Of a stretch of 64,000 bases of DNA, positions 8,391-17,797 are shown piece after piece. The stretch spans positions 3,038,001 through 3,102,000 of the forward strand of contig NZ_FNRX01000002.1 in assembly GCF_900105195.1 (NCBI RefSeq), read 5' to 3'. The notes below the pieces were generated by a model that saw nothing but the letters and a program-made list of their open reading frames with translations, was not told where the DNA came from and ran no database searches. Positions within the stretch are counted from its first letter, which is position 1, and every line of letters starts with the position of its first letter. This DNA is from Rhodococcus pyridinivorans. Its GTDB lineage: Bacteria > Actinomycetota > Actinomycetes > Mycobacteriales > Mycobacteriaceae. Position numbers and translations under genes: made by a program.

Positions 8391-9755
8391 TCAGTGTGAT
8401 CGGGTGCAACGCGACCGTCCGAGTCGGCGAGGTCGCGATGCGGGCGGCGGTCCCAGCGGTTCGGAGAGATACCGGTCGTAGATGGTGCGGCGGTCCGCGG
8501 ACCTCCGGAGTTCGTCCAGCAAAGGTCCGTCACGGAGGACCGCGCCGGGACCGAGCAGCCCTTCGACGACTGCCAGCGCCCCATCGGCGTCCCCGTGGTC
8601 CAGGCGTTCACGAACGCCCGGCAGACAGTCCGGTCGGCGATGCGCCTGGTCGATGACGTGAAGACACGGCAACGGGGTGCCGCCCAGTGCGGCGAGCAGT
8701 TCCTCGCGCCGGATCTCGGCGGGATCATGATCGAGCGCGGTCAGGACGCCGTCGACCACCCCCAGCCGGTGCCGTTCACCACGACAGTCGACCAGGTGAA
8801 TCCGGTTCTCCTGCTTCGGCATCCGGGGTCTTCTCGGCGGTGGCCGGTCCGGATCCAGCGCGGCGGCGACCAGCGGATGCAGCCGGTCGACGGTGATAGC
8901 TCCCGACCGCAGCAACGCCAGGTCGGGCGGCACCCAGGTCGCGGCGTCGGGCAGCACCGGCAGCGCGGCGAGCCGGCCGCGCGGGTAGTCGTCCACACGA
9001 CGCAGCGCCACGGGCTCAGTGCTGCCGACCGGTTCCACCACCACATCGTGTCGACTCCCGCATCGCACCCGCACGGGACCGTCGCGCCGACCGTGCGCGC
9101 GCAGCAGGATGTCGCATTCGGCCGCCCAGCGGTCGACGGCACAACCCTCCGGAATCACTGCGGCCCAGTAAGGTTCGAGGAGGTACCCGACCGGCACCTG
9201 CCCTACCCCACCGCGGATCGGAAGCTCGCCGGACCTGCGCACGTCCCACAGATGCCGATGGAGGTCGAACCGGAACCGTCTGTTGGGGCGCGGATGCGGA
9301 TGGTTCGTGGAATCCGAGCCGTCCCACAACGTCAGCGCGATCCGCTGACCGGCATCCGCCCAGGCGGGAGCGGTGTGGACCACCAGATGCACGGAACCTG
9401 TTCTGCTGCCACGTTTTGCAGGTTCGATGTCCCCGTAGCGGGCCAACGTGATGGTCAGCCCGGGGCGCAGAAGGCCGTCGGGGGCCACGCGTGGCAGGTG
9501 CCAGCGCAGCAGGTCGGGGGCCAGGTGTCGTAGATCGTCGAGGACCTGCGACGCAACCTCGACGCCGTGCCTGTTGCGCAGTACGCGTAGGTCGAGGTCG
9601 GGATCGAATCCCGCTGCGGCACAAGCGCCACGCCAGTCACCTGCACGGCGTCGGTCGGTCGCGTCCTCGATCATGGACGGCGGCACGGCGAACTCGCGCA
9701 CGCGCAGCCAGAAGGACAGTCGGGGATCGGTCCCGTTCGCGGTCGGAGGGTGCAT
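8391..9755 (-). CDS. Unknown 454-aa protein of the MoxR-vWA cassette
   Basis: I do not recognise a named family. ATG 9755 is chosen because it overlaps the stop of an 18-codon ORF (TGATG). The protein opens MHPPTANGTDPRLSFWLRVR, has ALTLWDGSDSTNHPHPRP (about 145) and is rich in Arg, Pro and Asp. It has no signal peptide, membrane segment or obvious catalytic motif. The C-terminal third (NRIHLVDCRGERHRLG onward) has the look of a separate small domain. Its place directly before MoxR and vWA genes suggests it is the target, adaptor or effector handled by the MoxR-vWA pair. That is inference from gene order only. Confidence 0.6.
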   Translation of the reverse strand: MHPPTANGTDPRLSFWLRVREFAVPPSMIEDATDRRRAGDWRGACAAAGFDPDLDLRVLRNRHGVEVASQVLDDLRHLAPDLLRWHLPRVAPDGLLRPGLTITLARYGDIEPAKRGSRTGSVHLVVHTAPAWADAGQRIALTLWDGSDSTNHPHPRPNRRFRFDLHRHLWDVRRSGELPIRGGVGQVPVGYLLEPYWAAVIPEGCAVDRWAAECDILLRAHGRRDGPVRVRCGSRHDVVVEPVGSTEPVALRRVDDYPRGRLAALPVLPDAATWVPPDLALLRSGAITVDRLHPLVAAALDPDRPPPRRPRMPKQENRIHLVDCRGERHRLGVVDGVLTALDHDPAEIRREELLAALGGTPLPCLHVIDQAHRRPDCLPGVRERLDHGDADGALAVVEGLLGPGAVLRDGPLLDELRRSADRRTIYDRYLSEPLGPPPASRPRRLGRSRCTRSH

Positions 9756-9811
9756 CAGCACTCACCGTGTGCGAACTGGGCCCCCAATCTTTGATCAGAG
9801 AAGGTTGTCAT
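9755..9811 (-). CDS. Leaderless 18-codon ORF coupled to the 454-aa gene
   Basis: ATG 9811 begins a short ORF, MTTFSDQRLGAQFAHGEC, whose TGA shares its A with the ATG of the next gene (TGATG). A TACGAT hexamer (minus strand, 9824-9819) lies 7 nt before the ATG, the spacing at which transcription would start on the start codon itself. There is no ribosome site. Such leaderless short ORFs that feed ribosomes to a coupled downstream gene are common in mycobacteria and relatives. The peptide itself may have no function. Confidence 0.5.
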   Translation of the reverse strand: MTTFSDQRLGAQFAHGEC

Positions 9812-9941
9812 CGGCGCAATCGTAGCGTGCCGCGGCGATTGCGGCGAGTGCGCGCGGCCGGTTGCCGTCCCCCCGTGCGTGCTTCCGGTAGCACCGGCCA
9901 CCATATTCACGCACGAGGAGCAGGACCTAGACTGCTCACCC
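9812..9941. promoter_or_regulatory. Divergent leaderless promoters of the SWIM-SNF2/MoxR cassette
   Basis: The interval between the two divergent transcription units carries a -10 element for each side. TACGAT (minus strand, 9824-9819) sits 7 nt before ATG 9811. TAGACT (plus strand, 9928-9933) sits 8 nt before ATG 9942. Both spacings fit leaderless mRNAs, so both arms of the cassette are probably transcribed from this one region. A shared operator was not recognised. Confidence 0.5.
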
Positions 9942-12900
9942 ATGGCCGGGAATCCCGCATTCGACCACCTCATCGAGTCGTTGATCGCCGCGGTGGGCCG
10001 ACCCGCCTTCGACCGCGGCATGCGCTACGCCGATCGAGGCGCGGTCGTCGACTGCGGATTCGACGAGGACAATTTCGTCGGTTTCGGACGAATTGCCGGT
10101 ACCCGGGTGTACCAGGCTGTCGTGCAACTCCACCCCGGACCGCGAGGACTCGAATTCGAGTACGGCGAATGCTCGTGCCCGGTCGGCTACGACTGCAAGC
10201 ACACCGTGGCGCTTCTGCTTGCGCTGCTTGTCCCACAGGAGGACATGACCCCGGACACGCCCTCGTGGGAAGCACCGTTCGAAGCTCTCTTCGCGGACCA
10301 CGAGACCGGTAGCGGCGTGCCCCTTGCCCTGCAACTGGCGTTGACACAGCGAACGCACGCTCCGGCGCCGATGCTCACCGCGCGGGTGCTGCGCCCCGGA
10401 CGCACGGGATGGGTCTCCGGCAACATTTCGTGGCAGAACATCGCCTACACCTACGACGTGAACGAGCAACACCGGCAGTTGCTGCTCGAATTCGCGGCAC
10501 TGGTACACGCCTCGACACGGAGGTGCTACAGTTCCGCCCAGACCACCCTCGATCTGTCGGCGGTGTCGCCGCGACTGTGGTCACTGCTCGACGATGCCCA
10601 CCGCCTCGGGATCGAGCTGCGCTACGCGCAGAAGAAGCACGGTGCGGTGCCGCCGCCAGGCACCGCCGATGTGCACGTCGACGTCGCCGATTCGGGTGAC
10701 GGCCTGACCGTCACCCCAGCCCTGCACATCGGCGACGATTCGACCGGGACCGCGGTCGCGTTCATCGGCACCCCCGCCCACGGCGTCGTCTACCTCCCCT
10801 CCGGGGATCACGACCGCGGCGCGCCGGCAGATCTGCCGTTCCGTCTCGCGCAACTCCGCAACCCCGTTGCCGCCGGCATGCAGCAACTGCTGCAGAGCGG
10901 CGGTGCGCTCACCGTGCCGGCAGATCAGGTGCCGCGGTTCGCGACCACCTACTACCCGCGCCTGCAACGAGCAGCGACCGTCACCTCCGCCGACGGCTCG
11001 TTCACGGCCCCGACCGTCAGCGGACCGACGCTGCTCCTGCACGTCGCCTTCCGTCCCCGGCATCGCGCCGATCTGCACTGGCAGTTCGGCTACACCGTCG
11101 GTGACGGCGAGTACACGGTCGAGTTGTACGACCGTCTCGGCGACACCGTCCGCGACCGCGACGTCGAGGACGCGCTGCTCACCGAGATCCGGCCGGTGGT
11201 CGCCCCGTTCGGCCTGGACAACTCCGTCGACCGGCGGCTGTTCCCCCGCGTCACCATCACCGACCTCGACACCGCACGACTGGTATCCGAACTGCTGCCC
11301 CTGCTGTCCGGCCGGGCCGACGTGCAGGTGCGCGTCGACGGCACCCCCGCCGACTACCGTGACGTCGGCGACAGTCTGCGCATCGGACTGTCCACCGAGG
11401 CCACCGCCGACTCCGACTGGTTCGACCTGAACATCACCATCGAGATCGAGGGTGAGACGATCCCGTTCTCCGAGGTGTTCACGGCGCTCAGTGAAGGCGC
11501 CTCGTATCTGATGCTGCCCGACGGTGCTTACCTGTCGCTGGACAAACCCGAATTGCAGCAGCTGCGCCGACTCGTCGACGAAGCCCGCGCGCTGCACGAA
11601 AACGACGATCCGGATCGATTGCAGCTGAGCCGATTCCAGGCCGGCATCTGGGAGGAATTGGCGGCACTCGGTGTCGTCGAGAAACAGGCCGCGGCCTGGA
11701 AGAAACAGGTGCAGGGACTTCTCGATGTGAAGGCGACAGCGAAGACCCGCGTACCGAAGGCATTACACGCAACACTGCGGCCGTACCAGCTCGACGGATT
11801 CCGGTGGTTGACGTTCCTGTGGACGCACGGACTCGGCGGAATCCTCGCCGACGACATGGGCCTCGGCAAGACCCTGCAGTCGCTTGCACTGATCTGCCAC
11901 GCTCGCGCGAAGCGACCCGCGGATGCTCCGGTACTCATCGTCGCGCCGACATCGGTGGTTCCGAACTGGGCCACCGAAGCCCGGCGATTCGCACCGGACC
12001 TGAACGTCGTGGCGATCACCGAGACATCCGCCAAACGCGGTGTGTCGCTGGGTGATCTGCTCGACGGGATCGACGTCGTCGTCACGTCGTACACGTTGCT
12101 GCGCCTGGATATCGACGAGTACCTCGACCGGGACTGGTCGATGCTGCTGCTCGACGAAGCGCAGTTCGTCAAGAACCACCGGGCGAAGGCGTATCAGTGC
12201 GTGCGGCAGTTCGAGGCACCACTGAAGGTCGCAATCACCGGCACTCCGATGGAGAACAATCTGATGGAGTTGTGGTCGCTGCTGTCGATCACGGCGCCCG
12301 GCCTGTTCCCTCATCCGACGAAGTTTCAGGACTACTATCGCAAACCCATCGAGACAGGCAGCAACCCCGAACTGCTGGTGCAGTTGCGGCAGCGCATCAA
12401 ACCGCTGATGTTGCGTCGCACGAAGGAACAGGTCGCCACCGACCTGCCGGAGAAACAGGAGCAGGTGCTCGAGGTGGAGCTCGCACCGAAACACCGTGCC
12501 CGCTACGACCGGCAGTTGCAGCGGGAGAGGCAGAAGATTCTCGGGCTCGTCGACGACCTCGACAGCAACCGCTTCACGATCCTGCGGTCGCTGACCTTGC
12601 TGCGGCAGATGAGTCTCGATCCGGCGCTGGTCGACGACGCGCACGGCACAGTCGGCTCCGCGAAGATCGATGCGCTGCTCGAACAGCTCGACGACGTGAT
12701 CGCCGGCGGGCACCGGGCCTTGGTGTTCAGCCAGTTCACCGGGTTCTTCGACCGGGTCCGGACACGGCTCGACGCTGCCGGAATCGACTACCTGTATCTG
12801 GACGGCAAGACCCGCAAACGCGGAAAAGTGCTCGAGGACTTCAAGTCCGGGGTGGCGCCGGTGTTCCTCATCAGCCTCAAGGCCGGCGGGTTCGGCCTGA

Positions 12901-13160
12901 ATCTGGTGGAAGCGGACTACTGTTTCCTGCTCGACCCGTGGTGGAACCCCGCGACCGAAGCGCAGGCCGTCGACCGTACCCACCGCATCGGGCAGACCCG
13001 CAACGTCATGGTGTACCGGCTGATCGCCCGCGACACCATCGAAGCGAAGGTGCGGGCGCTGCAAGTGCGCAAGGCGGAGCTGTTCTCGTCCGTCGTCGAC
13101 GACGGAGAGATGTTCTCGTCGGCATTGACCGCCGACGACATCCGCGCCCTGCTGGCGTAG
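9942..13160 (+). CDS. SNF2-family helicase with N-terminal SWIM zinc finger
   Basis: A 1072-aa protein. ATG 9942 is used, as it lies just after a TAGACT -10 element; GTG 9879 is an in-frame alternative. The SWIM zinc finger is GECSCPVGYDCKH (C77, C79, C85, H87). The middle 500 residues are an uncharacterised regulatory region. The SNF2 motor follows: Walker A DDMGLGKTLQ (about 640), DEAQ box LLLDEAQFVKNH (about 735), motif III TGTPMENNLMELWSL, and the C-lobe with LVFSQFTGFF, LISLKAGGFGLNL and DRTHRIGQTRNVMVYRL. It is a DNA translocase of the bacterial SNF2/HepA-like group, expected to move on duplex DNA or displace proteins. Divergence from an unknown-MoxR-vWA operon suggests a shared process, but housekeeping repair or transcription recycling is the alternative. 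Confidence 0.92.
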   Translation: MAGNPAFDHLIESLIAAVGRPAFDRGMRYADRGAVVDCGFDEDNFVGFGRIAGTRVYQAVVQLHPGPRGLEFEYGECSCPVGYDCKHTVALLLALLVPQEDMTPDTPSWEAPFEALFADHETGSGVPLALQLALTQRTHAPAPMLTARVLRPGRTGWVSGNISWQNIAYTYDVNEQHRQLLLEFAALVHASTRRCYSSAQTTLDLSAVSPRLWSLLDDAHRLGIELRYAQKKHGAVPPPGTADVHVDVADSGDGLTVTPALHIGDDSTGTAVAFIGTPAHGVVYLPSGDHDRGAPADLPFRLAQLRNPVAAGMQQLLQSGGALTVPADQVPRFATTYYPRLQRAATVTSADGSFTAPTVSGPTLLLHVAFRPRHRADLHWQFGYTVGDGEYTVELYDRLGDTVRDRDVEDALLTEIRPVVAPFGLDNSVDRRLFPRVTITDLDTARLVSELLPLLSGRADVQVRVDGTPADYRDVGDSLRIGLSTEATADSDWFDLNITIEIEGETIPFSEVFTALSEGASYLMLPDGAYLSLDKPELQQLRRLVDEARALHENDDPDRLQLSRFQAGIWEELAALGVVEKQAAAWKKQVQGLLDVKATAKTRVPKALHATLRPYQLDGFRWLTFLWTHGLGGILADDMGLGKTLQSLALICHARAKRPADAPVLIVAPTSVVPNWATEARRFAPDLNVVAITETSAKRGVSLGDLLDGIDVVVTSYTLLRLDIDEYLDRDWSMLLLDEAQFVKNHRAKAYQCVRQFEAPLKVAITGTPMENNLMELWSLLSITAPGLFPHPTKFQDYYRKPIETGSNPELLVQLRQRIKPLMLRRTKEQVATDLPEKQEQVLEVELAPKHRARYDRQLQRERQKILGLVDDLDSNRFTILRSLTLLRQMSLDPALVDDAHGTVGSAKIDALLEQLDDVIAGGHRALVFSQFTGFFDRVRTRLDAAGIDYLYLDGKTRKRGKVLEDFKSGVAPVFLISLKAGGFGLNLVEADYCFLLDPWWNPATEAQAVDRTHRIGQTRNVMVYRLIARDTIEAKVRALQVRKAELFSSVVDDGEMFSSALTADDIRALLA

Positions 13161-13163
13161 CTA

Positions 13164-13206
13164 CGGTGCGTGGTCCTGGTAATGTCTGCTACCACACCAC
13201 GCACCG
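13164..13206. terminator. Bidirectional hairpin between convergent SNF2 and mshC genes
   Basis: An 11-bp perfect stem, CGGTGCGTGGT (13164-13174) with ACCACGCACCG (13196-13206), encloses a 21-nt loop that can itself fold (TGGTA with TACCA). It begins 3 nt after the SNF2 stop and ends 5 nt before the mshC stop, the expected place for a shared terminator. There is no U-tract, as is usual in this group. Confidence 0.6.
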
Positions 13207-13211
13207 ACGCC

Positions 13212-14453
13212 TCAGCGCAGGTTCACACCAAGCAGCGCGTCGACCGCGTCGGCGAACAGACCCGGCGCCGATGCGTCGTCTCCCCCGCGCTCGACGGCGA
13301 AGGTCGCCCACCCGTCGAGGGCATCGAGGGCCTTCGGGGTGTCGAGGTCGTCGGCGAGGTGCTGGCGCAGGCGCGCGACCGTGTCCTCGGCGGAGGCGGC
13401 CGACGGCAGCGCCGCCGCCTGCTTCCACAACGCCAGTCGCGCCTCGGCGGCGGCGAGGACCTCGGACGTCCACGGACGGTCGACGCGGTAGTGCCCCGAC
13501 AACAGCCCGAGCCGGATGGCGGCGGGGTCGACGCCCTCACCGCGCAGCTTGGAGACGAACACCAGATTGCCGCGCGACTTCGACATCTTCTCGCCGTCGA
13601 GGCCGATCATGCCGGTGTGCACGTAATGCCGGGCGAAGCGCCGGTCGCCGGTGACAGCCTCGGCGTGCGCGGCGGAGTACTCGTGGTGCGGGAAGATCAG
13701 GTCGCTGCCGCCGCCCTGCACGTCGAAGCCGGAACCGATGCGGTTGAGGGCGATGGCCGCGCACTCGATGTGCCAGCCGGGGCGTCCGTCACCGAAGGGC
13801 GACGGCCAGGCCGGTTCGCCGGGACGCTGCGCGCGCCACAGCAGGGCGTCGAGCGGGTTGCGCTTGCCGGGACGCTCCGGGTCGCCGCCCCGCTCGGCGA
13901 AGAACCGCATCATCGTGTCGTGGTCGTAGCCGGACTCGTAGCCGAACTGCTCGGTGGCGTCGGTCCGGAAGTAGACGTCCGGGTACTCGGCGTCGTCGAC
14001 GATGTACGCGGCACCGGAGGCAACGAGCTTCTCGACGAGTTCGACGACCTCGTTCACCGATTCGACAGCACCGATGTAGTCGCGCGGGGGCAGCACCCGC
14101 AGTGCCTCCATGTCCTCGCGGAACAGGGCAGTCTCGCGCATGCCGAGGACGACCCAGTCCTCACCGTCGCGCTCGGCGCGTTCGAACAGCGGGTCGTCGA
14201 CGTCGGTGACGTTCTGCACGTAGTGGACGTCGTGGCCGGCGTCGCGCCAGATGCGGTTGACCAGATCGAAGGTCAGGTAGGTGGCGGCGTGGCCGAGGTG
14301 CGTAGCGTCGTAGGGGGTGATGCCGCACACGTACATCGTCGCGGTGCCGCCCGGGGTGACCGGACGCACCGCTCGGTCCGCGGTGTCGAACAACCGCAGC
14401 GGAGGCCCCTGACCGGGGACGGACGGGATCGCGACGTCGGACCAAGATTGCAT
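13212..14453 (-). CDS. mshC: Mycothiol ligase MshC (cysteine:GlcN-Ins ligase)
   Basis: A 413-aa class I aminoacyl-tRNA-synthetase-like enzyme. It adenylates cysteine and joins it to 1D-myo-inosityl 2-amino-2-deoxy-alpha-D-glucopyranoside, the third committed step of mycothiol synthesis in the cytoplasm. ATG 14453 gives the family-typical start [10 protein letters not shown]. The HIGH motif is THLGHAATY (about 48), the zinc/cysteine site includes [13 protein letters not shown] (about 40) and [10 protein letters not shown] (about 228), and the KMSKS loop is [10 protein letters not shown] (about 285). Length matches the family. The next three genes downstream of its promoter side (SCO1664-type, DUF3090, histidine phosphatase) are its usual actinobacterial neighbours. 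All key motifs are intact. Confidence 0.96.
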   Translation of the reverse strand: MQSWSDVAIPSVPGQGPPLRLFDTADRAVRPVTPGGTATMYVCGITPYDATHLGHAATYLTFDLVNRIWRDAGHDVHYVQNVTDVDDPLFERAERDGEDWVVLGMRETALFREDMEALRVLPPRDYIGAVESVNEVVELVEKLVASGAAYIVDDAEYPDVYFRTDATEQFGYESGYDHDTMMRFFAERGGDPERPGKRNPLDALLWRAQRPGEPAWPSPFGDGRPGWHIECAAIALNRIGSGFDVQGGGSDLIFPHHEYSAAHAEAVTGDRRFARHYVHTGMIGLDGEKMSKSRGNLVFVSKLRGEGVDPAAIRLGLLSGHYRVDRPWTSEVLAAAEARLALWKQAAALPSAASAEDTVARLRQHLADDLDTPKALDALDGWATFAVERGGDDASAPGLFADAVDALLGVNLR

Positions 14454-14528
14454 GACTACGAGCCTAATGGAGTCGCGAAAGTGCTCCACGCGGGCACCCG
14501 GGCGTGCGGCAGGCGAACGGCCGCAGCC

Positions 14529-15335
14529 TCAGAAGGCGGGCCAGGGAATACGCCGGTCGCCGCGCGGATGCGGCATCACGGGGTGTTCGAGCAAGCGGGT
14601 GATCCTGCGCTGCAGGGCACGCACCTCGGTGGCGGTGATGTGCTCGCACAGTTCCTCGGCGAACCCACCGTCGAACCGGCGCAGCAGCTTGTCGAGGTCG
14701 GCGAGGAGAACCGGGTCGACCGGGTCGCCGCTCCATCCCCACAGGACGGTGCGCAGCTTGTCGTCCTGGTGCAGGCAGATGCCGTGATCGACGCCGTAGA
14801 CGTGTCCGTCGAGACCTTCGAGGACGTGCCCACCTTTGCGGTCGGCGTTGTTGAGGACGACATCGAGCACCGCCATGCGTTGCAGGCGCGGATCGTCGGC
14901 GTGGGCGAGCACCACCTCGGCGCCGTCCAGATCGCGGGCACGCAGGATCGGCAGCCACCCCTGCGCGACCGCACTGGCCGGGCACAGGTCCACCAGATCC
15001 AGGCGTTCCGTTCCGCCCTGCGCGGAGTCGACCGTGTCGATCCAGCGCTGCACCATGCCGGGACCGTACGGGCCGTCGCGCAGCACGGTGAGCGGGATGA
15101 CGTCCCAGCCGAGTGCCTCGGAGATCAGGTACGAGGCGACCTCGCGTCCGGCGAGGGTGCCGTCGGGGAAGTCCCACAACGGCCGCTCCCCGCGGACGGG
15201 TTTGTAGACGCACCGAACCTCGGTGTCGCCGAGCTGCGCGTCGCACACGAGGGTCGCGTTGCTTGCGTGCGCGATCTGCCCGACGACGTCGAGGTCGCCA
15301 TCGGTCAGCACGCTCCGCACGTCCGGCGCCGTCAC
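14529..15335 (-). CDS. SCO1664 family protein (PI3/4-kinase-like fold)
   Basis: 268 aa from GTG 15335, which follows the DUF3090 stop by 4 nt. Kinase-like features are VRCVYKPVRGERPLWDFPDG (substrate/ATP lysine region, about 40-60), AVLDVVLNNADRKGGH (about 164, catalytic-loop-like N and D residues) and VYGVDHGICLH (metal-binding D). The family resembles phosphatidylinositol 3/4-kinase-like enzymes such as protein or small-molecule kinases, but no substrate is established. It is conserved beside mshC, DUF3090 and the MSMEG_4193-type phosphatase in actinobacteria, as here, so the four probably act in a related process. Confidence 0.85.
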   Translation of the reverse strand: MTAPDVRSVLTDGDLDVVGQIAHASNATLVCDAQLGDTEVRCVYKPVRGERPLWDFPDGTLAGREVASYLISEALGWDVIPLTVLRDGPYGPGMVQRWIDTVDSAQGGTERLDLVDLCPASAVAQGWLPILRARDLDGAEVVLAHADDPRLQRMAVLDVVLNNADRKGGHVLEGLDGHVYGVDHGICLHQDDKLRTVLWGWSGDPVDPVLLADLDKLLRRFDGGFAEELCEHITATEVRALQRRITRLLEHPVMPHPRGDRRIPWPAF

Positions 15336-15339
15336 GCGG

Positions 15340-15930
15340 TCAGCTTTCTTCCTCGCCGAACCACGCGGCCGGATCGAATCCGGGGGTACGCAGGTAACCG
15401 TTGGTGCGGACGCAGATGTGTCCGTCGGCACCGATCGGTTCGCCGCACAGCGGGCAGGGCGCGCGCCCGGCCGAGACGACGAGTTCGGAACGGGCCGCGA
15501 ACTCGCGGGCCTGCACCGGGGTGAGGAATACCCGCACCGCGTCGGGACCTTCCTCGGTGTCGTCGAGCACCACGGACTCGTCGAGTTCGGTGTCGGTGAC
15601 CGCGAGCAGCTCCACCACCACCGATCCGGCGTCGGCGTCCCAGCCCAGACCCATGGTGCCGACCCGGAATTCGGCCTCGATCGGTGTCACCAACGGGCTG
15701 ACGTCGACCTCGGGGTCGTCGGGGATCACGGTGCCGAAGCGGCGCTGTACCTCTTCGAGCAACAGCCCCATCCGGTCGGCCAGGATCTGCACCTGCTGCT
15801 TCTCCAGAAGCACGCTCACCACACGGGACTCGTGCACGGCCTGCAGGTAGAACACCCGGTCGCCCGGTTCACCGACAGTGCCGGCGATGAACCGATCAGG
15901 TGTTCGAAACACGTGTATCGCGCGGGCCAT
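15340..15930 (-). CDS. DUF3090 family protein
   Basis: 196 aa; ATG 15930 has GAGGAGGTGTG directly upstream, and the protein opens ARAIHVFRTPDRFIAGTVG. The C-terminus carries a zinc-ribbon-like CPLCGEPIGADGHIC (C-x2-C and a later C). Function unknown. It is the middle gene of the phosphatase-DUF3090-SCO1664 set, whose members are tightly packed (4-nt gap to the next gene), pointing to one operon and co-operation. Confidence 0.85.
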   Translation of the reverse strand: MARAIHVFRTPDRFIAGTVGEPGDRVFYLQAVHESRVVSVLLEKQQVQILADRMGLLLEEVQRRFGTVIPDDPEVDVSPLVTPIEAEFRVGTMGLGWDADAGSVVVELLAVTDTELDESVVLDDTEEGPDAVRVFLTPVQAREFAARSELVVSAGRAPCPLCGEPIGADGHICVRTNGYLRTPGFDPAAWFGEEES

Positions 15931-15975
15931 CACACCTCCTCGAGTCCCCACACTCTGCCATGACGGACACTGCCA

Positions 15976-16704
15976 TTATCCGCGTGCCGTCTCCTGTCGG
16001 TGCCCCTGCGGTGGGTCGCCGGGTTCCTCGACCGCGCCGGGCACTTCGCCGCCGGGCACGGACTTGGGTTCGGACGGCCCGGCAAGCCCGGACAGGTCCG
16101 AACCGGTGTCGTTCACGCGCAGCACGAACGGCCGGGTGTCGGTGTAGCGGACGACGCTGATCGACGCCGGCTCGGCGACGATCCGCTGGAAGCTGTCGAG
16201 ATGCGTCGCGAGCGCGTCGGCGAGGATCGACTTGATGACGTCGCCGTGGCTGCACGCGATCCACACGACGTCCTTGCCGTGCGCCTCGCGCAGGCGCCGG
16301 TCGTGTTCGCGGATCGCAGCGACCGCGCGGGACTGCACCTGCGCGAGTCCTTCACCGTCCGGGAAGACCGCTGCGGAGGCGTGCTGCTGCACGACCGCCC
16401 ACTGCGGTTCCTTGACCAGTTCCTTCAGTTCGCGTCCGGTCCACTGCCCGTAGTCGACCTCGGCGAGTCGCTCATCGACGACCGGTTCGAGTCCACGATC
16501 GGTCGCCAGCGGCTGCACTGTCTGCCGGCACCGCAGCAGCGGCGACCGCACGATCTCGGTGATCTCGAGCCCGGCCAACCGGGTGACGAGATTCTTCGCC
16601 TGGACGTGGCCGACCTCGTCGAGTTCGACACCGAGGGAACGACCGGCCAACACGTGCGAGGTGTTCGCCGTCGACCGTCCGTGCCGCAGCAGGATGACCG
16701 TCAT
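15976..16704 (-). CDS. Histidine phosphatase / phosphoglycerate-mutase-like protein (MSMEG_4193 type)
   Basis: 242 aa. The catalytic RHG motif is VILLRHGRSTAN at residues 3-14. Further conserved elements are IVRSPLLRCRQT, the acid/base Glu in ERLAEVDYGQWTGRE (about 80-94), and the second His in WIACSHGDVIK (about 148). It therefore has a full phosphohistidine active site; substrates of this group are not established. The last 40 residues are Pro/Gly-rich and probably disordered. It is the first gene of the conserved block that leads to SCO1664-type and mshC. Confidence 0.88.
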   Translation of the reverse strand: MTVILLRHGRSTANTSHVLAGRSLGVELDEVGHVQAKNLVTRLAGLEITEIVRSPLLRCRQTVQPLATDRGLEPVVDERLAEVDYGQWTGRELKELVKEPQWAVVQQHASAAVFPDGEGLAQVQSRAVAAIREHDRRLREAHGKDVVWIACSHGDVIKSILADALATHLDSFQRIVAEPASISVVRYTDTRPFVLRVNDTGSDLSGLAGPSEPKSVPGGEVPGAVEEPGDPPQGHRQETARG

Positions 16705-16740
16705 GCGCCCAGCCTAGAGGTACCGCCTGTCGGCAGCCTC

Positions 16741-17589
16741 TCAGGTGGCGGAGACCACGCCGGTGGCGAGCAGTCCGAGCACGATCACGCCGAGGATCAC
16801 GCGGTAGCCGACGAACCAGTACATCGAGTGGTTGACGACGAAGCGCAGCAACCAGGCGATCGCAGCGTAGCCGACCGCGAAGGCGATCACGGTCGCGACG
16901 AGCAACTGCGCCCCCGAGGCATTGAGCCCCTCCCCGGCCGGTTCGAAGGCGTCCGGCAGGCTGAACAGACCGGAGGCGACGACGGCGGGGATGGCGAGCA
17001 GGAACGAGTATCGGGCGGCAGCCTCGCGGGTGAGCCCGAGGAACAGACCGGCGGAGATGGTGCCGCCGGAGCGGGACACGCCGGGGATCAGGGCCAGCGC
17101 CTGCGCCGAACCCATGATCAGGCCGTCCTTGAGGGTGAGCTGACTCACGTCGCGCCGCTGTTTGCCGAAGTACTCGGCAGCTGCGATGACGATCGAAAAC
17201 ACGATGAGCATGGTGGCGACGAGCCACAGATTGCGGGCGACGGTGCGGATGTCGTCCTTGAACAGCACGCCGAGGATGCCGATCGGGATGGTGCCGAGGA
17301 TGACGTACCAGCCCATCTTGTAATCGTGGTCGGAGCGGTGCTCCTTGTGGAACAGGCCGCGGAACCAGGCCCGCAGGATCCGCCAGATGTCCCCGGCGAA
17401 GAACACCAGAACGGCGGCCTCGGTGCCCAACTGGGTGACTGCCGTGAAGGACGCGCCGGCGTCCTCTCCGAAGAAGATCTCCGAGACGATCCGCAGGTGG
17501 CCGGACGAGGAGATCGGCAGGAACTCCGTGAGGCCCTGCACGATGCCGAGGACGATCGTCTGCAGCCAGGTCATCGATTCGCCGATCAT
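16741..17589 (-). CDS. uppP: Undecaprenyl-diphosphatase UppP (BacA)
   Basis: A 282-aa integral membrane enzyme that removes one phosphate from undecaprenyl diphosphate, recycling the lipid carrier of peptidoglycan and giving bacitracin tolerance. The two diagnostic loops are present: [13 protein letters not shown] (about 21-33), with the catalytic Glu/Ser/His, and [12 protein letters not shown] (about 168-179). About eight hydrophobic segments fill the rest. ATG 17589 is used, with GGGGG about 7 nt upstream; ATG 17574 is in frame. It follows the mshC-block genes with a 36-nt gap on the same strand, so co-transcription is possible. Confidence 0.95.
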   Translation of the reverse strand: MIGESMTWLQTIVLGIVQGLTEFLPISSSGHLRIVSEIFFGEDAGASFTAVTQLGTEAAVLVFFAGDIWRILRAWFRGLFHKEHRSDHDYKMGWYVILGTIPIGILGVLFKDDIRTVARNLWLVATMLIVFSIVIAAAEYFGKQRRDVSQLTLKDGLIMGSAQALALIPGVSRSGGTISAGLFLGLTREAAARYSFLLAIPAVVASGLFSLPDAFEPAGEGLNASGAQLLVATVIAFAVGYAAIAWLLRFVVNHSMYWFVGYRVILGVIVLGLLATGVVSAT

Positions 17590-17797
17590 GCGGCGACCCC
17601 CGGCACGAAGGCTGCGGTGGGGACGGATCGGTGGTCGCGGATGCAGGGAGCAGTTCTCACTCGGCGAAGGGTACGTGGAACCCGACCGGTCGGCGCGCCG
17701 GACGCTGCCGCGCGCCTGTTGCGCATTAGGGTGCAGTACCAGGGTCGTGGCCGAGCGCGGCGACGTCCCGTCGTGTCGGGAGGAAACGCGGACGGTT

